A stretch of 44,296 nt of DNA, from NCBI RefSeq assembly GCF_000737785.1, contig NZ_JPRO01000025.1, positions 1 to 44,296 on the forward strand, in the 5' to 3' direction. The DNA comes from Chryseobacterium luteum. GTDB taxonomy: Bacteria > Bacteroidota > Bacteroidia > Flavobacteriales > Weeksellaceae. Under the pieces are notes generated by a model that saw only the letters and a program-made list of their open reading frames with translations, ran no database searches and was not told where the DNA came from. A program made the position numbers and the translations under genes. How positions within the stretch are numbered: position 1 is the first letter of the stretch; every line of letters starts with the position of its first letter. This document shows positions 1 through 7,639 of this stretch, one piece after another.

Positions 1-357
1 TCTTTCACAGCAGGATATAGGATCCACCGTTCACTATTGTTCTTCATCATCAGTTCCTGAGAGCGGATGCCGAATTCTATATATTCTGGTGAGACAGCTT
101 TCCCTGCCTTTCTGCTTTTTATCAGGGCTTTCTTTGTATGTATGCTGCTGTAGAGGCTGTCATATTTTTCAAGCAGGTTTCTGTATCCCTGAGGATAATT
201 TACTGGTCCACCATTTTGGATGTAAAGGTTTGAAACAAAGACGGAGTTTCTACAGGAGTCTGGATCAGCTCGTCTTCCGTCCTACAGGAGTGCAGGAGTG
301 CAGGGAAAAGGTTGCGGCGGCCAGAAAGGCCAGCCGGAAGATAGAATTTTTCTTCAT
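1..357 (-). pseudogene. Broken 5' copy of the JAB-type lipoprotein gene
   Basis: This is the N-terminal part of a gene paralogous to the one at 1201-2555, running off the left edge of the window. Starting from the ATG at 357, the first 22 residues give the same lipoprotein signal peptide ending in LHSC. An 8-bp tandem duplication (CAGGAGTG twice, 285-300) then shifts the frame, giving a stop after about 30 residues. A second lesion, one base missing in the T run at 214-217, shifts it again. With both corrected, the protein aligns with the downstream paralogue through motifs such as RSQELMMK and ERWILYP. The upstream DNA is also conserved, so the duplication included the promoter. Function unknown. 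I infer a dead gene; a phase-variable state of the 8-bp unit is possible but weaker, because the second lesion is independent. Confidence 0.82.
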
Positions 358-379
358 GCATTTTGTGTTTTAAAGTTGT

Positions 380-408
380 TAAATATAGTAATTTTTTATA
401 ATCCCAAA
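380..408 (-). promoter_or_regulatory. Bacteroidota-type promoter of the broken lipoprotein copy
   Basis: On the minus strand, TTTG (408-405) is followed after 17 nt by TATATTTA (387-380), a fair match to the TTG / TAnnTTTG consensus. The same arrangement with a 19-nt spacer precedes the paralogue at 2555, which supports it as a real, duplicated promoter. Confidence 0.5.
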
Positions 409-464
409 GATGTGAAAAAAAATAAACCATTAATACCTTATTTTTAAGAACACTCTATAACAGC

Positions 465-492
465 AGAGACTGTCTCACATTTGACAGTCTCT
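465..492. terminator. Hairpin, probable terminator
   Basis: A perfect 10-bp stem (AGAGACTGTC / GACAGTCTCT) with an 8-nt loop. It lies just downstream of the minus-strand remnant ending at 505. A T-rich tract follows it only on the plus strand (TATTGTTT), so its efficiency as a minus-strand terminator is uncertain. Confidence 0.55.
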
Positions 493-504
493 TATTGTTT
501 AATT

Positions 505-668
505 TTATAATTCTCTTAGTGGTGTTTCTTGCCACTTCAAATTGTTATCTTTGTTGCATACAAGATTTGCCGTATAAAAATTAATTAGCACTTAAAATTA
601 ATAGTAAAGATATTTCTTACGTTTTCATTGGTCATACTTGCATAAAAGTATCTTTCGAGGGCCTTCTC
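505..668 (-). pseudogene. Possible decayed 3' gene fragment
   Basis: Directly after the stop of the DUF6705-like gene, the same reading frame continues through sequence that reads like protein (EKALERYFYASMTNENV) to a stop near 590. A neighbouring frame then carries another protein-like stretch (NFYTANLVCNKDNNLKW) ending with TAA at 505-507. No start codon joins them and I recognise no family. The simplest reading is the tail of a degraded, frameshifted gene of the same accessory locus. The rest of the 358-668 gap holds only a promoter and a hairpin. Confidence 0.35.
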
Positions 669-1190
669 TTATTGTTTCGTTAATATAATATCTTGTGGTA
701 TATCTATAGACCAATCTGTTGGTTCTTGCCCAGGAAAGATAAATCTTGCTCCTTCTTGATTTTTCACCTCTGTTATCTTTATGTGTGTAGCATCTACATA
801 AGTTATTTTCATTCTTATTCCCTTATTTTTATGACTCATAAATAAAACCAATAAATTAGTATCATCATTATCAGTATTTCCTACAGAAGATTGTTTTTCA
901 TCAATAAAACCAGTATTATTAAAAGGAGTTGAGTCTTCCATAATTTGTCCATTTTTATAAATTTTATGGAATCCTATTAAGGAATCTAAAAGAGTATGAG
1001 TATCATTTTTAAAAGGTTGTGTATTAATTTCTTTTTTCAGTATCAATATAAAACCATTATCAGTATTTCCCCACTTTCATGTACCTACAAATTTATCTAT
1101 ATAGGGATCCGAAATATGTGTTTGAGCTCTACAGTTATTCATACCAACAAACATTGATAAAAATAATATTAAATTAACTATATTTTTCAT
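669..1190 (-). pseudogene. DUF6705-like secreted protein with an in-frame stop
   Basis: The frame opens at ATG 1190 with a signal peptide (MKNIVNLILFLSMFVGMNNC) followed by RAQ. It reads 37 codons to FVGT, then meets TGA at 1079-1077, and continues in the same frame as KWGNTDNGFILILKKE to a stop at 669. The pattern of a signal peptide with Cys-[KR]-AQ, then F-[IV]-G-T-W-x-W and an ending ILTKQ is what I recall for DUF6705 proteins of Chryseobacterium. The TGA most likely replaces a TGG Trp codon. Total 173 codons plus stop. The start lies 10 nt after the stop of the JAB-type lipoprotein gene, so the two were one transcription unit. A role as its immunity or partner lipoprotein is inference from position alone. 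Confidence 0.72.
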
Positions 1191-1200
1191 TTTATATTTT

Positions 1201-2555
1201 TTAATTACATGGTTTAGGGATTATATTTCCATCTTTTAATCCAAGTTCTTCCCAATTGTTTGATTTATTTGAACCTTTTAATATTTTTAATCCGGATTTT
1301 TGATCAGAAAGAAATTTTACAAAGCCTACTTCATTGTTTGCAGATAAGCCATTTTCTTTAATGTTATAGATTTTATAATTTGTATTCCCGTAAAGATCAG
1401 TATATTTTTGATCAATCTGTCCATTACTAAGAAAATGCTCTGTAAAAGCAGCAAATTTTATTGGATCATCTATCACCATCATATACTGTGTTCCAGAGGC
1501 TGTCACTAGTCCATAATAAATGTATTAATATCTTTTATCTTTCCTTTAGCGTAAATTACAGAAAGTGACGCCAGGTCTGCAGGTGAAAATATAGATAATA
1601 ACCCGGAATAATGAGAATGAATAACACCATCAATTTGCTCTGAGATACTAAAATCTATTCCACCAGTACCGGATTCTCCTTCTACCGATGTACTATTAAT
1701 CTGACCTCCTGATTCTTTAAGTATTTGTCCAAATTCTTTGGTAGAATTAACCTTTGTTTTCAATCCTTCAAAAAGATCTTTAGTCTTATCATTTTTACCA
1801 ATTTTTTTGCTCTTTTCACATGGGTCAGCATCATTAGAGTTATTAGGGTTTTCCCCACTACCTCCGTCTCCACAGTTTCCATACACCCCGCAATCTCCAC
1901 CTATTACTCCGGGGTCTGAACCACCACCACCTTGCCCTGGAAGATAAAGATTAGGATCACCTTTCGGACCATTGGGATGGGGAACGTGGATAATCACTTC
2001 ACCGGTATCACATGGCTCTTCTCCTATAAATCCGCAGTTACCTCCTTTACTCATAGCCTGATCACTCAGTATCTTTTTGCTGTATGCCAGGCGGAATAGA
2101 TCAATTATTTCTTTATAATAGGCACCCTGAGTATCCATTCTCCAAAATTCCAATTCGGATTCCTTATTTTTAAGGATACCCGCTTCTATTCCGATAACCT
2201 CTTTGCCTTTAGCTACCGGGTAAAGAATCCACCGTTCATTCCCATCTTTCATCATCAGCTCCTGAGAACGGATGGTAAGTTCTACATATTCTTCCGATAC
2301 CGATTTTCCCAGGATATTGTTTTTCAGAAAGGCTTTCTTTGTGTAGGCACTACTATATATACTGTCGTATCTTTCCAGCAGAATTTTATATCCCCGGGGA
2401 TAGTTTACAGGTTCCCCATTCCGGGAAGTAAAGACCTGAAACCTGTTCACCGTCTCCTGAGGAGTTTGAATCAGCTCGTCTTCCGTCCTACAGGAGTGCA
2501 GGGAAAAGGTTGCGGCGGCCAGAAGGACCAGCCGGAAGATAGAATTTTTCTTCAT
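1201..2555 (-). pseudogene. JAMM/JAB-like metallopeptidase lipoprotein, frameshifted
   Basis: From ATG 2555 this reads a lipoprotein signal peptide (lipobox LHSC, Cys22), a conserved N-terminal domain to about residue 175, a Gly/Cys-rich low-complexity linker (about 200-240), then a C-terminal domain with H-S-H, eight residues, then S-P-A-D. That is the H-x-H-x(7-8)-S-x-x-D metal site of JAMM/JAB peptidases, and a Glu lies upstream. The first frame stops at 1508-1506. The next frame, overlapping at that TAG, continues the same domain (VTASGTQYMMVIDD) to a stop at 1201. Restoring one G in the GG at 1512-1511 fuses them as FIMGLVTASG, a protein of about 450 residues. JAB domains occur in bacterial polymorphic toxins, so a contact-dependent effector is possible but unproven. 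A sequencing error is also possible. A GTG at 1506 could allow separate translation of the tail. Confidence 0.75.
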
Positions 2556-2577
2556 GCATTTTGTTTTTTAAAGTTGT

Positions 2578-2608
2578 TAAATATAATTATTTTTTATAAC
2601 TCTACAAA
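2578..2608 (-). promoter_or_regulatory. Promoter of the JAB-type lipoprotein gene
   Basis: On the minus strand, TTTG (2608-2605), a 19-nt spacer and TATATTTA (2585-2578) precede the ATG at 2555. The same block is conserved in front of the broken copy at 357, from the start codon back past the -33 element. Confidence 0.6.
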
Positions 2609-2653
2609 TATGTGAAATAGTCTACAATGCACAAAATCTGTTTTCGCATAATT

Positions 2654-2672
2654 TTACCCGAAATTCGGGTAA
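2654..2672. promoter_or_regulatory. 19-bp palindrome, candidate operator of the XRE regulator
   Basis: TTACCCGAAATTCGGGTAA is a perfect 9-bp inverted repeat around one central base. It sits between two divergent promoters, about 22 nt upstream of the TATATTTG box (2695-2702) of the regulator gene and 45 nt beyond the -33 element of the lipoprotein promoter. Position and symmetry fit binding by a dimeric XRE protein. That it controls both transcripts is inference. Confidence 0.6.
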
Positions 2673-2694
2673 GTTTTTATGAGGAAATTATTTT

Positions 2695-2702
2695 TATATT
2701 TG
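2695..2702 (+). promoter_or_regulatory. -7 box of the XRE regulator promoter
   Basis: TATATTTG matches the TAnnTTTG consensus exactly, 17 nt before the ATG at 2720. No clear TTG lies at the expected -33 position, which overlaps the end of the palindrome region. Confidence 0.55.
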
Positions 2703-2719
2703 TGTAAAATAAAAAAGAC

Positions 2720-3100
2720 ATGACCAACAACGTGGCAGAAAAAATAAAGAGACTACGAAAGTCTAAAGGATTTTCTCAGGAAGATATGGCTGAAAAACTA
2801 CATATTTCCCAATCTGCTTATGCAAGGATAGAAACAGGAGAAAGCCATTCTTGGGCTGCACATATAGAAAAGCTAAGTGAAATTTTTGAAGTAAAACCTG
2901 AAAATTTTCTTACCGATGAAACTAATAATCTGGAACAAGAAAATACAGATCAAAAAGGCGGAATGGCTTTTCAGTTTGTAGGAACTATAAATACCATCAA
3001 TTCCCTTTCAGAAAAGATAACAGAATTATACGATGAGCGCATCAAAGAACTGAAAGACCAGATAGAATACTGGAAAAGCCAGGCGCAGGACAAAAACTAA
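2720..3100 (+). CDS. XRE-family helix-turn-helix regulator with C-terminal coiled coil
   Basis: 126 residues. Residues 6-62 form an XRE/Cro-CI helix-turn-helix: IKRLRKSKGFSQEDMAEKL, then a recognition helix around SQSAYARIETGE. The C-terminal third (about 98-126: SEKITELYDERIKELKDQI) is a charged heptad-like helix suited to dimerisation. The product is expected to bind DNA as a dimer in the cytoplasm. It is divergent from the lipoprotein locus and has a 19-bp palindrome in its own upstream region, so autoregulation and control of the neighbouring locus are likely but inferred. Unlike the genes across the promoter region it appears intact. Confidence 0.9.
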   Translation: MTNNVAEKIKRLRKSKGFSQEDMAEKLHISQSAYARIETGESHSWAAHIEKLSEIFEVKPENFLTDETNNLEQENTDQKGGMAFQFVGTINTINSLSEKITELYDERIKELKDQIEYWKSQAQDKN

Positions 3101-3104
3101 TCCT

Positions 3105-3215
3105 CCATCTTCCCGGAAAGCCTGCGGTACCCCCGCAACAGATTTTCTGGGAACCGGGAAACCGTCTTTCAGCCCTGCAAAGAACTTTCCGGAAAGCGGG
3201 AAGCCCTCCCGCACC
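3105..3215. repeat. GC-rich imperfect 42-nt tandem repeat
   Basis: Between the XRE and DUF6261 genes the DNA becomes clearly richer in G+C and contains about two and a half imperfect copies of a roughly 42-nt unit. This is easiest to see by conceptual translation on the minus strand, where a 14-residue unit repeats (GFPLSGKFFAGLKD, then GFPVPRKSVAGVPQ, then AFREDGG). Recurrent words are CCGGAAAGC, GGGAA and GCCCT. The reading frame itself is probably not a gene. The block lies in the likely 5' leader of the DUF6261 gene. Confidence 0.5.
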
Positions 3216-3261
3216 TTCTCAGCACAATTTCCTCAAATAAAACACAATAAACATTTTAAAT

Positions 3262-4002
3262 ATGAATGCAATTGAATTAAAATTACTTCGTAATGCAGAA
3301 TACCTGCAATACATAAAAGATTTTGCCGGAATCATTAACCTGAACCATCCTGAATTGCTAGGGATTGAAAGTAAGTTATCTGTATTTACAACCAAAACCG
3401 GGGAACTGGAAGCCCTTTACAAAAAAGCGCTGGCCAGCGAAAAGACACGGGAACTGCTTGTGCTGGACGAAAAAAGAGATAATGCCATCAATGGGATCTT
3501 CTATTTCCTCCTCTCCCACAGCTACCATTATGAAAGCATCCAACAGCAGAATGCACAGATCCTGCTTGACAATATGGCTCTCTACGGAAGCGGGATTGCC
3601 CGTATGAACTACCAGGCAGAAACAGCCACTCTCAACAATCTCCTGCGCGACTGGGAAAGCAAGCCGGAACTGGCCAACGCCGTGAATGCCTTCGGCCTCT
3701 CTGCATGGGTAGATGAGCTGAGAAATACCAACACGGAATTCAGCTCGAAATACCTCTCCCGTACCCAGGAATACGGCGATGCCACCCCGGAAACCATTAA
3801 AACTAAAAGAGAGGAAACCAATACGGCTTACTATGCCCTGAGAGACAGGATAGATGCCCTCCACCTGCTGGTAGAAACTCCTCCTTCACCATACACAACC
3901 GTAATTAATCAGCTGAATGCCCTCACGGACCAGTATAATGTGCTGCTTGTGAACAGAAAGGAAACACCGGATAACGGAACGGGACAGGATCCTGTTGTTT
4001 AA
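3262..4002 (+). CDS. DUF6261 family protein
   Basis: 246 residues, predicted to be soluble and nearly all helical, with no signal peptide or membrane segment. It matches my memory of the DUF6261 family, which is common in Bacteroidota: an N-terminal (A)LRNAEYLQ-like opening, a central stretch of Tyr/His-rich helices (YFLLSHSYHYESI), a WVDELRNTN segment, and a C-terminal TKREETNTAYYALRDRIDAL helix. The biochemical function is not known. The gene is noticeably more GC-rich than its neighbours and is preceded by the GC-rich repeat at 3105-3215, which suggests the two arrived or evolved together. The gene ends before a pair of small hairpins and a shared bidirectional terminator. Confidence 0.85.
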   Translation: MNAIELKLLRNAEYLQYIKDFAGIINLNHPELLGIESKLSVFTTKTGELEALYKKALASEKTRELLVLDEKRDNAINGIFYFLLSHSYHYESIQQQNAQILLDNMALYGSGIARMNYQAETATLNNLLRDWESKPELANAVNAFGLSAWVDELRNTNTEFSSKYLSRTQEYGDATPETIKTKREETNTAYYALRDRIDALHLLVETPPSPYTTVINQLNALTDQYNVLLVNRKETPDNGTGQDPVV

Positions 4003-4078
4003 CAGATCAAAAGTTGGGTGTTTTTTTAACGCAAAGTTTTTATAAAAAGCCTTTTAGTTTTAAGGGAAGCAAAGGGTT

Positions 4079-4126
4079 AGTGGTTTCACCACTGATTAAG
4101 CGGATGATAATATGTATTCGCTTAAT
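4079..4126. other. Two consecutive small hairpins
   Basis: AGTGGT-TTC-ACCACT (4079-4093) is followed directly by ATTAAGCG / CGCTTAAT (4095-4102 and 4119-4126) around a 16-nt loop. Neither has a T tract. They lie in the 3' region of the DUF6261 transcript, ahead of the true terminator. Function unknown. Confidence 0.4.
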
Positions 4127-4150
4127 TGAACCGACTCACTTATAATACAA

Positions 4151-4177
4151 AAAAACCTCTCAAAGCGAGAGGTTTTT
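4151..4177. terminator. Bidirectional terminator between DUF6261 and pdhC
   Basis: AAAAACCTCTC and GAGAGGTTTTT pair perfectly over 11 bp around a 5-nt loop, with A/T tracts on both sides, so it can work for the convergent genes ending at 4002 and 4199. Confidence 0.85.
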
Positions 4178-4198
4178 ATTATTTTACAATCCGGGCTG

Positions 4199-5812
4199 TT
4201 ACAGTAACAGGGTTAAAGGACTTTCCAGATATGTTTTTAAAGTCTGTAAGAATTGGGCTCCCGTAGCACCGTCTACCACTCTGTGGTCGCATGCCAGTGA
4301 AAGCTTCATAATGTTTCCTACCACGATTTGACCGTCTTTTACGATCGGTTTTTCAACGATCGCTCCTACTGAAAGGATGGCAGAGTTCGGCTGGTTGATG
4401 ATACTTGTAAATGTTTCGATTCCGAACATACCCAGGTTTGAGACTGAGAATGTAGAACCTTCCATTTCATTAGCTTTAAGACCTTTGCTCTTAGCTCTTG
4501 AAGCCATATCTTTTACCGCTGCAGAGATCTGAGTGTAGTTCATCTGGTCTGTATTTTTAAGTACAGGAACCACTAACCCGTCAGGAATAGCTACTGCCAC
4601 ACCCACATTAATATTTCCTCTGTGGATGATCTTATCACCTGCCCAGCTTGAATTCACCTGAGGATGTTTTCTTAAAGCAACAGCAGTCGCCTTAATGATC
4701 ATATCATTGAACGATATTTTAGTATCCGGCAGAGAATTGATTTCTTTTCTGGCCTCAATCGCTTTATCCATATTAATCTCCACCATCAGATAATAATGAG
4801 GGGCAGAGAATTTACTTTCAGCAAGACGTTTTGCAATAATATTTCTTACCTGAGAGTTTGGCGTTTCGGTATCTTCACCCTGAACAAAGCTCAATGCAAC
4901 CTGAGCTGCTGCCGGAGCAGAAGAAGCCGATTGGGCCTGTGCTTTGGAAGGCTGATAGTTTTCGATATCTTTTTTAACAATTCTTCCGTTTTCTCCTGAA
5001 CCGTTAACGCTGTTGATGTCAACACCTTTGTCCTGAGCCATTTTCTTAGCTAACGGGGAGATGGCTACCCTGTCGGAAGATGAAGAATTTGCTGCCGGAG
5101 CTGCTTTTTCTTCTGCTTTGGCTTCAGGTTTCTGTTCAGCAGGTTTCTCAGAGGGCTGTGTAGCTGCTTTTGGAGCACCTACAGCGGAAACATCTGTTCC
5201 TTCCGGACCGATGATCGCCAATACTGAATCTACCGGAGCGGCACTGCCTTCTTCTACACCCTGCTTCAATAATACCCCGTTGAATTCAGATTCAAAATCC
5301 TGAACTGCTTTGTCTGTTTCGATCTCAGCAAGAAGATCTCCTTCTTTTACCGTATCGCCTACATTTTTATGCCATTTTGCCACCTTACCTTCCGTCATAG
5401 TATCGGAAAGTCTCGGCATTGTAATCATTTCTACACCTGCAGGAACTTCCGCAGTGGTCTGCTCAATACTTGTAGCGTTATTTTCTGTTTTTGATTCTTC
5501 CTCAGTCTTTTTCTCTTCAGAAGTACCTGCGGCAGGAGCAGCGGCTCCGCCAGTCAGTCCTGAAATATCCTCTCCTTCATTCCCGATAATCGCCAAAACA
5601 GAATCTACAGCAGCAGCAGCGCCTTCTTCTACACCGATATATAAAAGAGTACCTTCCATCTCAGATTCGAAATCCTGAACAGCTTTATCTGTTTCAATTT
5701 CGGCTAAAATATCTCCTTCTTTTACTTTATCTCCTACTTTTTTATGCCATTTTGCCACCTTCCCTTCCGTCATAGTATCCGAAAGGCGGGGCATCGTAAT
5801 TACTTCTGCCAT
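4199..5812 (-). CDS. pdhC: Pyruvate dehydrogenase E2, dihydrolipoamide acetyltransferase
   Basis: 537 residues. E2 core of the pyruvate dehydrogenase complex; it transfers acetyl groups from E1 through swinging lipoyl arms to CoA. Two very similar lipoyl domains are visible (about 2-77 and 128-203), with lipoylated Lys43 and Lys168 in ETDKAVQDFES. Ala/Pro/Glu-rich linkers follow, then a peripheral-subunit binding domain (about 247-286, VAISPLAKKMAQDKGVD). The catalytic domain runs to the C-terminus with the active-site motif CDHRVVDG (His510, Asp514). The protein ends TLLL, as is usual for the family. It lies 90 nt downstream of pdhA on the same strand, so the two are probably cotranscribed. 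No E1 beta or E3 gene lies next to them here. Confidence 0.97.
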   Translation of the reverse strand: MAEVITMPRLSDTMTEGKVAKWHKKVGDKVKEGDILAEIETDKAVQDFESEMEGTLLYIGVEEGAAAAVDSVLAIIGNEGEDISGLTGGAAAPAAGTSEEKKTEEESKTENNATSIEQTTAEVPAGVEMITMPRLSDTMTEGKVAKWHKNVGDTVKEGDLLAEIETDKAVQDFESEFNGVLLKQGVEEGSAAPVDSVLAIIGPEGTDVSAVGAPKAATQPSEKPAEQKPEAKAEEKAAPAANSSSSDRVAISPLAKKMAQDKGVDINSVNGSGENGRIVKKDIENYQPSKAQAQSASSAPAAAQVALSFVQGEDTETPNSQVRNIIAKRLAESKFSAPHYYLMVEINMDKAIEARKEINSLPDTKISFNDMIIKATAVALRKHPQVNSSWAGDKIIHRGNINVGVAVAIPDGLVVPVLKNTDQMNYTQISAAVKDMASRAKSKGLKANEMEGSTFSVSNLGMFGIETFTSIINQPNSAILSVGAIVEKPIVKDGQIVVGNIMKLSLACDHRVVDGATGAQFLQTLKTYLESPLTLLL

Positions 5813-5902
5813 AATTTATTGTATTGTTTTTTTTAATATGATGATGTCATGATAGAAAGAGTGAATTTTTCACATCATCTACCACCAGACCAGCAAATTA
5901 TT

Positions 5903-6904
5903 TTAGTTTTCTAATTGATCTAAGAATGGATAGTTTTCCTGAGCATAAACATATTCGTAAACTTTGTCCGGATCCGGATATGGAGAGTTTTCCATAAATT
6001 CGATGCACTCTTCTACAAAATCTCTTGACTTACTGTCAACGGCTTCCAATTCTGCTTCAGTAGCCCATCCGTTCTGCAAAATTCTTTGCTTTACAAGCTC
6101 CATCGGGTCATCATTCTTGTGAATGGCTACCTCTTCTTTGCTTCTGTAAGGCTCGGCATCGGACATAGAGTGTCCTCTGTATCGGTATGTTCTGGCTTCA
6201 ATGAAGGTAGGCCCGTCTCCTCTTCTTGCTCTTTCGATCGCTTCGTACGCTGCTTCGGCTACTTTTTCAGGATCCATTGCATCTACGGCAAGGCAAGGCA
6301 TCTCGTATCCTAAACCTAATTTGTAGATATCTTCATGGTTGGCTGTTCTTTTTACAGAAGTTCCCATCGCGTACTGGTTGTTTTCCACTACAAATACTAC
6401 AGGAAGTTTCCAGTTCATCGCCATATTGAATGTTTCGTGAAGCGATCCCTGTCTTGCCGCCCCGTCTCCGAAGAAGCAGATATTTACAGCTTTTCTGTCA
6501 AAATATTTATCTGCAAAAGCAATTCCGGCTCCCAAAGGAATCTGTCCGCCCACGATACCGTGACCGCCATAGAAACGGTGCTCTTTACTGAAAATGTGCA
6601 TAGAACCACCCATACCTCCGGATGTTCCGGTAGCTTTACCGCAAAGCTCAGCCATGATTCTCTTCGGATCTACTCCCATCGCCATTGGATGGATGTGGCA
6701 TCTGTAAGCAGTAATCATACTGTCCTTCGTTAAATCCATTGCATGCGTGAAGCCGGCAGGAATAGCCTCCTGACCGTTATACAAATGTAAAAAACCTCTG
6801 ATCTTTTGTTTTAGATAAAGAGAACGGCATTTGTCTTCAAACCTTCTCCACATAGTCATATCTTCATACCACTTCAGGTATACCTCTTTAGAAAATTCTT
6901 TCAT
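5903..6904 (-). CDS. pdhA: Pyruvate dehydrogenase E1 component, alpha subunit
   Basis: 333 residues, a normal length for the E1 alpha family. With E1 beta it binds thiamine diphosphate and decarboxylates pyruvate, passing the acetyl group to E2. The ThDP motif starts at GDGAARQGSLHE (146-157) and ends at ENN (174-176). The active-site loop sequence YRYRGHSMSD is present, as is the GTSGGMGGSMH loop. The start at 6904 opens with MKEFSKEVYLKWYEDM, as in related flavobacterial proteins. The upstream region has an AT-rich TAATTTTG box (6948-6941, minus strand) but no convincing -33 element. E1 beta is not in the window, so the complex is assembled from split loci. Confidence 0.97.
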   Translation of the reverse strand: MKEFSKEVYLKWYEDMTMWRRFEDKCRSLYLKQKIRGFLHLYNGQEAIPAGFTHAMDLTKDSMITAYRCHIHPMAMGVDPKRIMAELCGKATGTSGGMGGSMHIFSKEHRFYGGHGIVGGQIPLGAGIAFADKYFDRKAVNICFFGDGAARQGSLHETFNMAMNWKLPVVFVVENNQYAMGTSVKRTANHEDIYKLGLGYEMPCLAVDAMDPEKVAEAAYEAIERARRGDGPTFIEARTYRYRGHSMSDAEPYRSKEEVAIHKNDDPMELVKQRILQNGWATEAELEAVDSKSRDFVEECIEFMENSPYPDPDKVYEYVYAQENYPFLDQLEN

Positions 6905-6983
6905 GTGCTAGCTCTTGCTTTTTTATGATGAATATTTGAGCAAAATTATAAAAAAAACTTTGTTTTTATCGTATACATAGCAA

Positions 6984-7012
6984 TTGTTTTTTTGCTTATA
7001 GTGTTATATTTG
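6984..7012 (+). promoter_or_regulatory. Promoter of the PAP2-like/BlaI/DUF4153 operon
   Basis: TTG (6984-6986), an 18-nt spacer and TATATTTG (7005-7012) match the Bacteroidota consensus, giving a short leader before the ATG at 7029. Confidence 0.7.
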
Positions 7013-7028
7013 AATTTTAAACTTAAAC

Positions 7029-7631
7029 ATGGAAGAAAAACAGCCTGTGGCAGTACGTAAAATTTCAAAAATCATCTCGGATTTTTTCAATCCGCTGGTC
7101 TCTTTATTTATCTTCTTCATTTATATGAGTGTAAAGAAGTATTCACTGGAAGAGTCTCTGCTTTATTTTGTTCCTTTATTATTAATGATCATTGTACCGG
7201 TAGTGATCTGGCTGGTATGGAATGTAAGAACGGGAAGATATACGAATATGGATGTTTCCGACCGTATTCAACGGAAAACGCTCTATATTTTCATTGCGGC
7301 CTGTGTGGTCACGTATCTTATTTTCAACTATTTCAGAAACGGATATATTGATCTTATGATGCTGTTTATCCTGATTTTAATTTTCACTATGCAGATCAGT
7401 AATTTCTATATTAAAAGTTCGATGCATACGGCTTTTAATGTATTTGTTGCGGCGTTATTTTTCACACTGGACTGGAAAGCGGGAATGGTATGGCTGGGGA
7501 TAGCCGCTTTGGTGGGAACGACACGGGTTATTTTAAAAAGACATACGGTAAAAGAAGTATTTATGGGTGCCGGAATAGCATTTGTGGTATCTTTTATTTA
7601 TCTTTATTGCAATATACAATTTCAACATTAA
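7029..7631 (+). CDS. PAP2-like integral membrane phosphatase-related protein
   Basis: 200 residues with about six membrane segments. A degenerate type 2 phosphatidic acid phosphatase signature can be seen: SDRIQRK in the position of the KxxxxxxRP motif, SSMHTAF in place of PSGH, and TTRVILKRHTVKEVFMG matching SRxxxxxHxxxD/E. The pattern suggests an inner-membrane enzyme acting on lipid or isoprenoid phosphates, but the weakly conserved first motif leaves activity uncertain. It begins an operon: the BlaI-like regulator starts 9 nt after its stop and the DUF4153 gene follows. The start at 7029 is supported by the promoter just upstream. Confidence 0.75.
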   Translation: MEEKQPVAVRKISKIISDFFNPLVSLFIFFIYMSVKKYSLEESLLYFVPLLLMIIVPVVIWLVWNVRTGRYTNMDVSDRIQRKTLYIFIAACVVTYLIFNYFRNGYIDLMMLFILILIFTMQISNFYIKSSMHTAFNVFVAALFFTLDWKAGMVWLGIAALVGTTRVILKRHTVKEVFMGAGIAFVVSFIYLYCNIQFQH

Positions 7632-7639
7632 GACATTCT

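Noticed and set aside
89..373. Plus-strand open frame of 94 codons
   Set aside because: It is the antisense of the broken lipoprotein copy, and its sequence shows no family features.
1077..1079. TGA as selenocysteine or recoded Trp
   Set aside because: No selenocysteine insertion hairpin or selenoprotein family is suggested. Other genes use TGA as a stop and TGG for Trp, so a nonsense mutation is simpler.
3026..3214. Minus-strand open frame with 14-residue repeats
   Set aside because: It is antisense to the XRE gene end and lies over the GC-rich repeat. The repetition reflects the DNA repeat rather than a known protein. It was kept only as evidence for the 42-nt period.
7490..7639. Longer start for the BlaI-like gene
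   Set aside because: The upstream extension overlaps the PAP2-like gene in another frame. The family fold begins right after ATG 7640.
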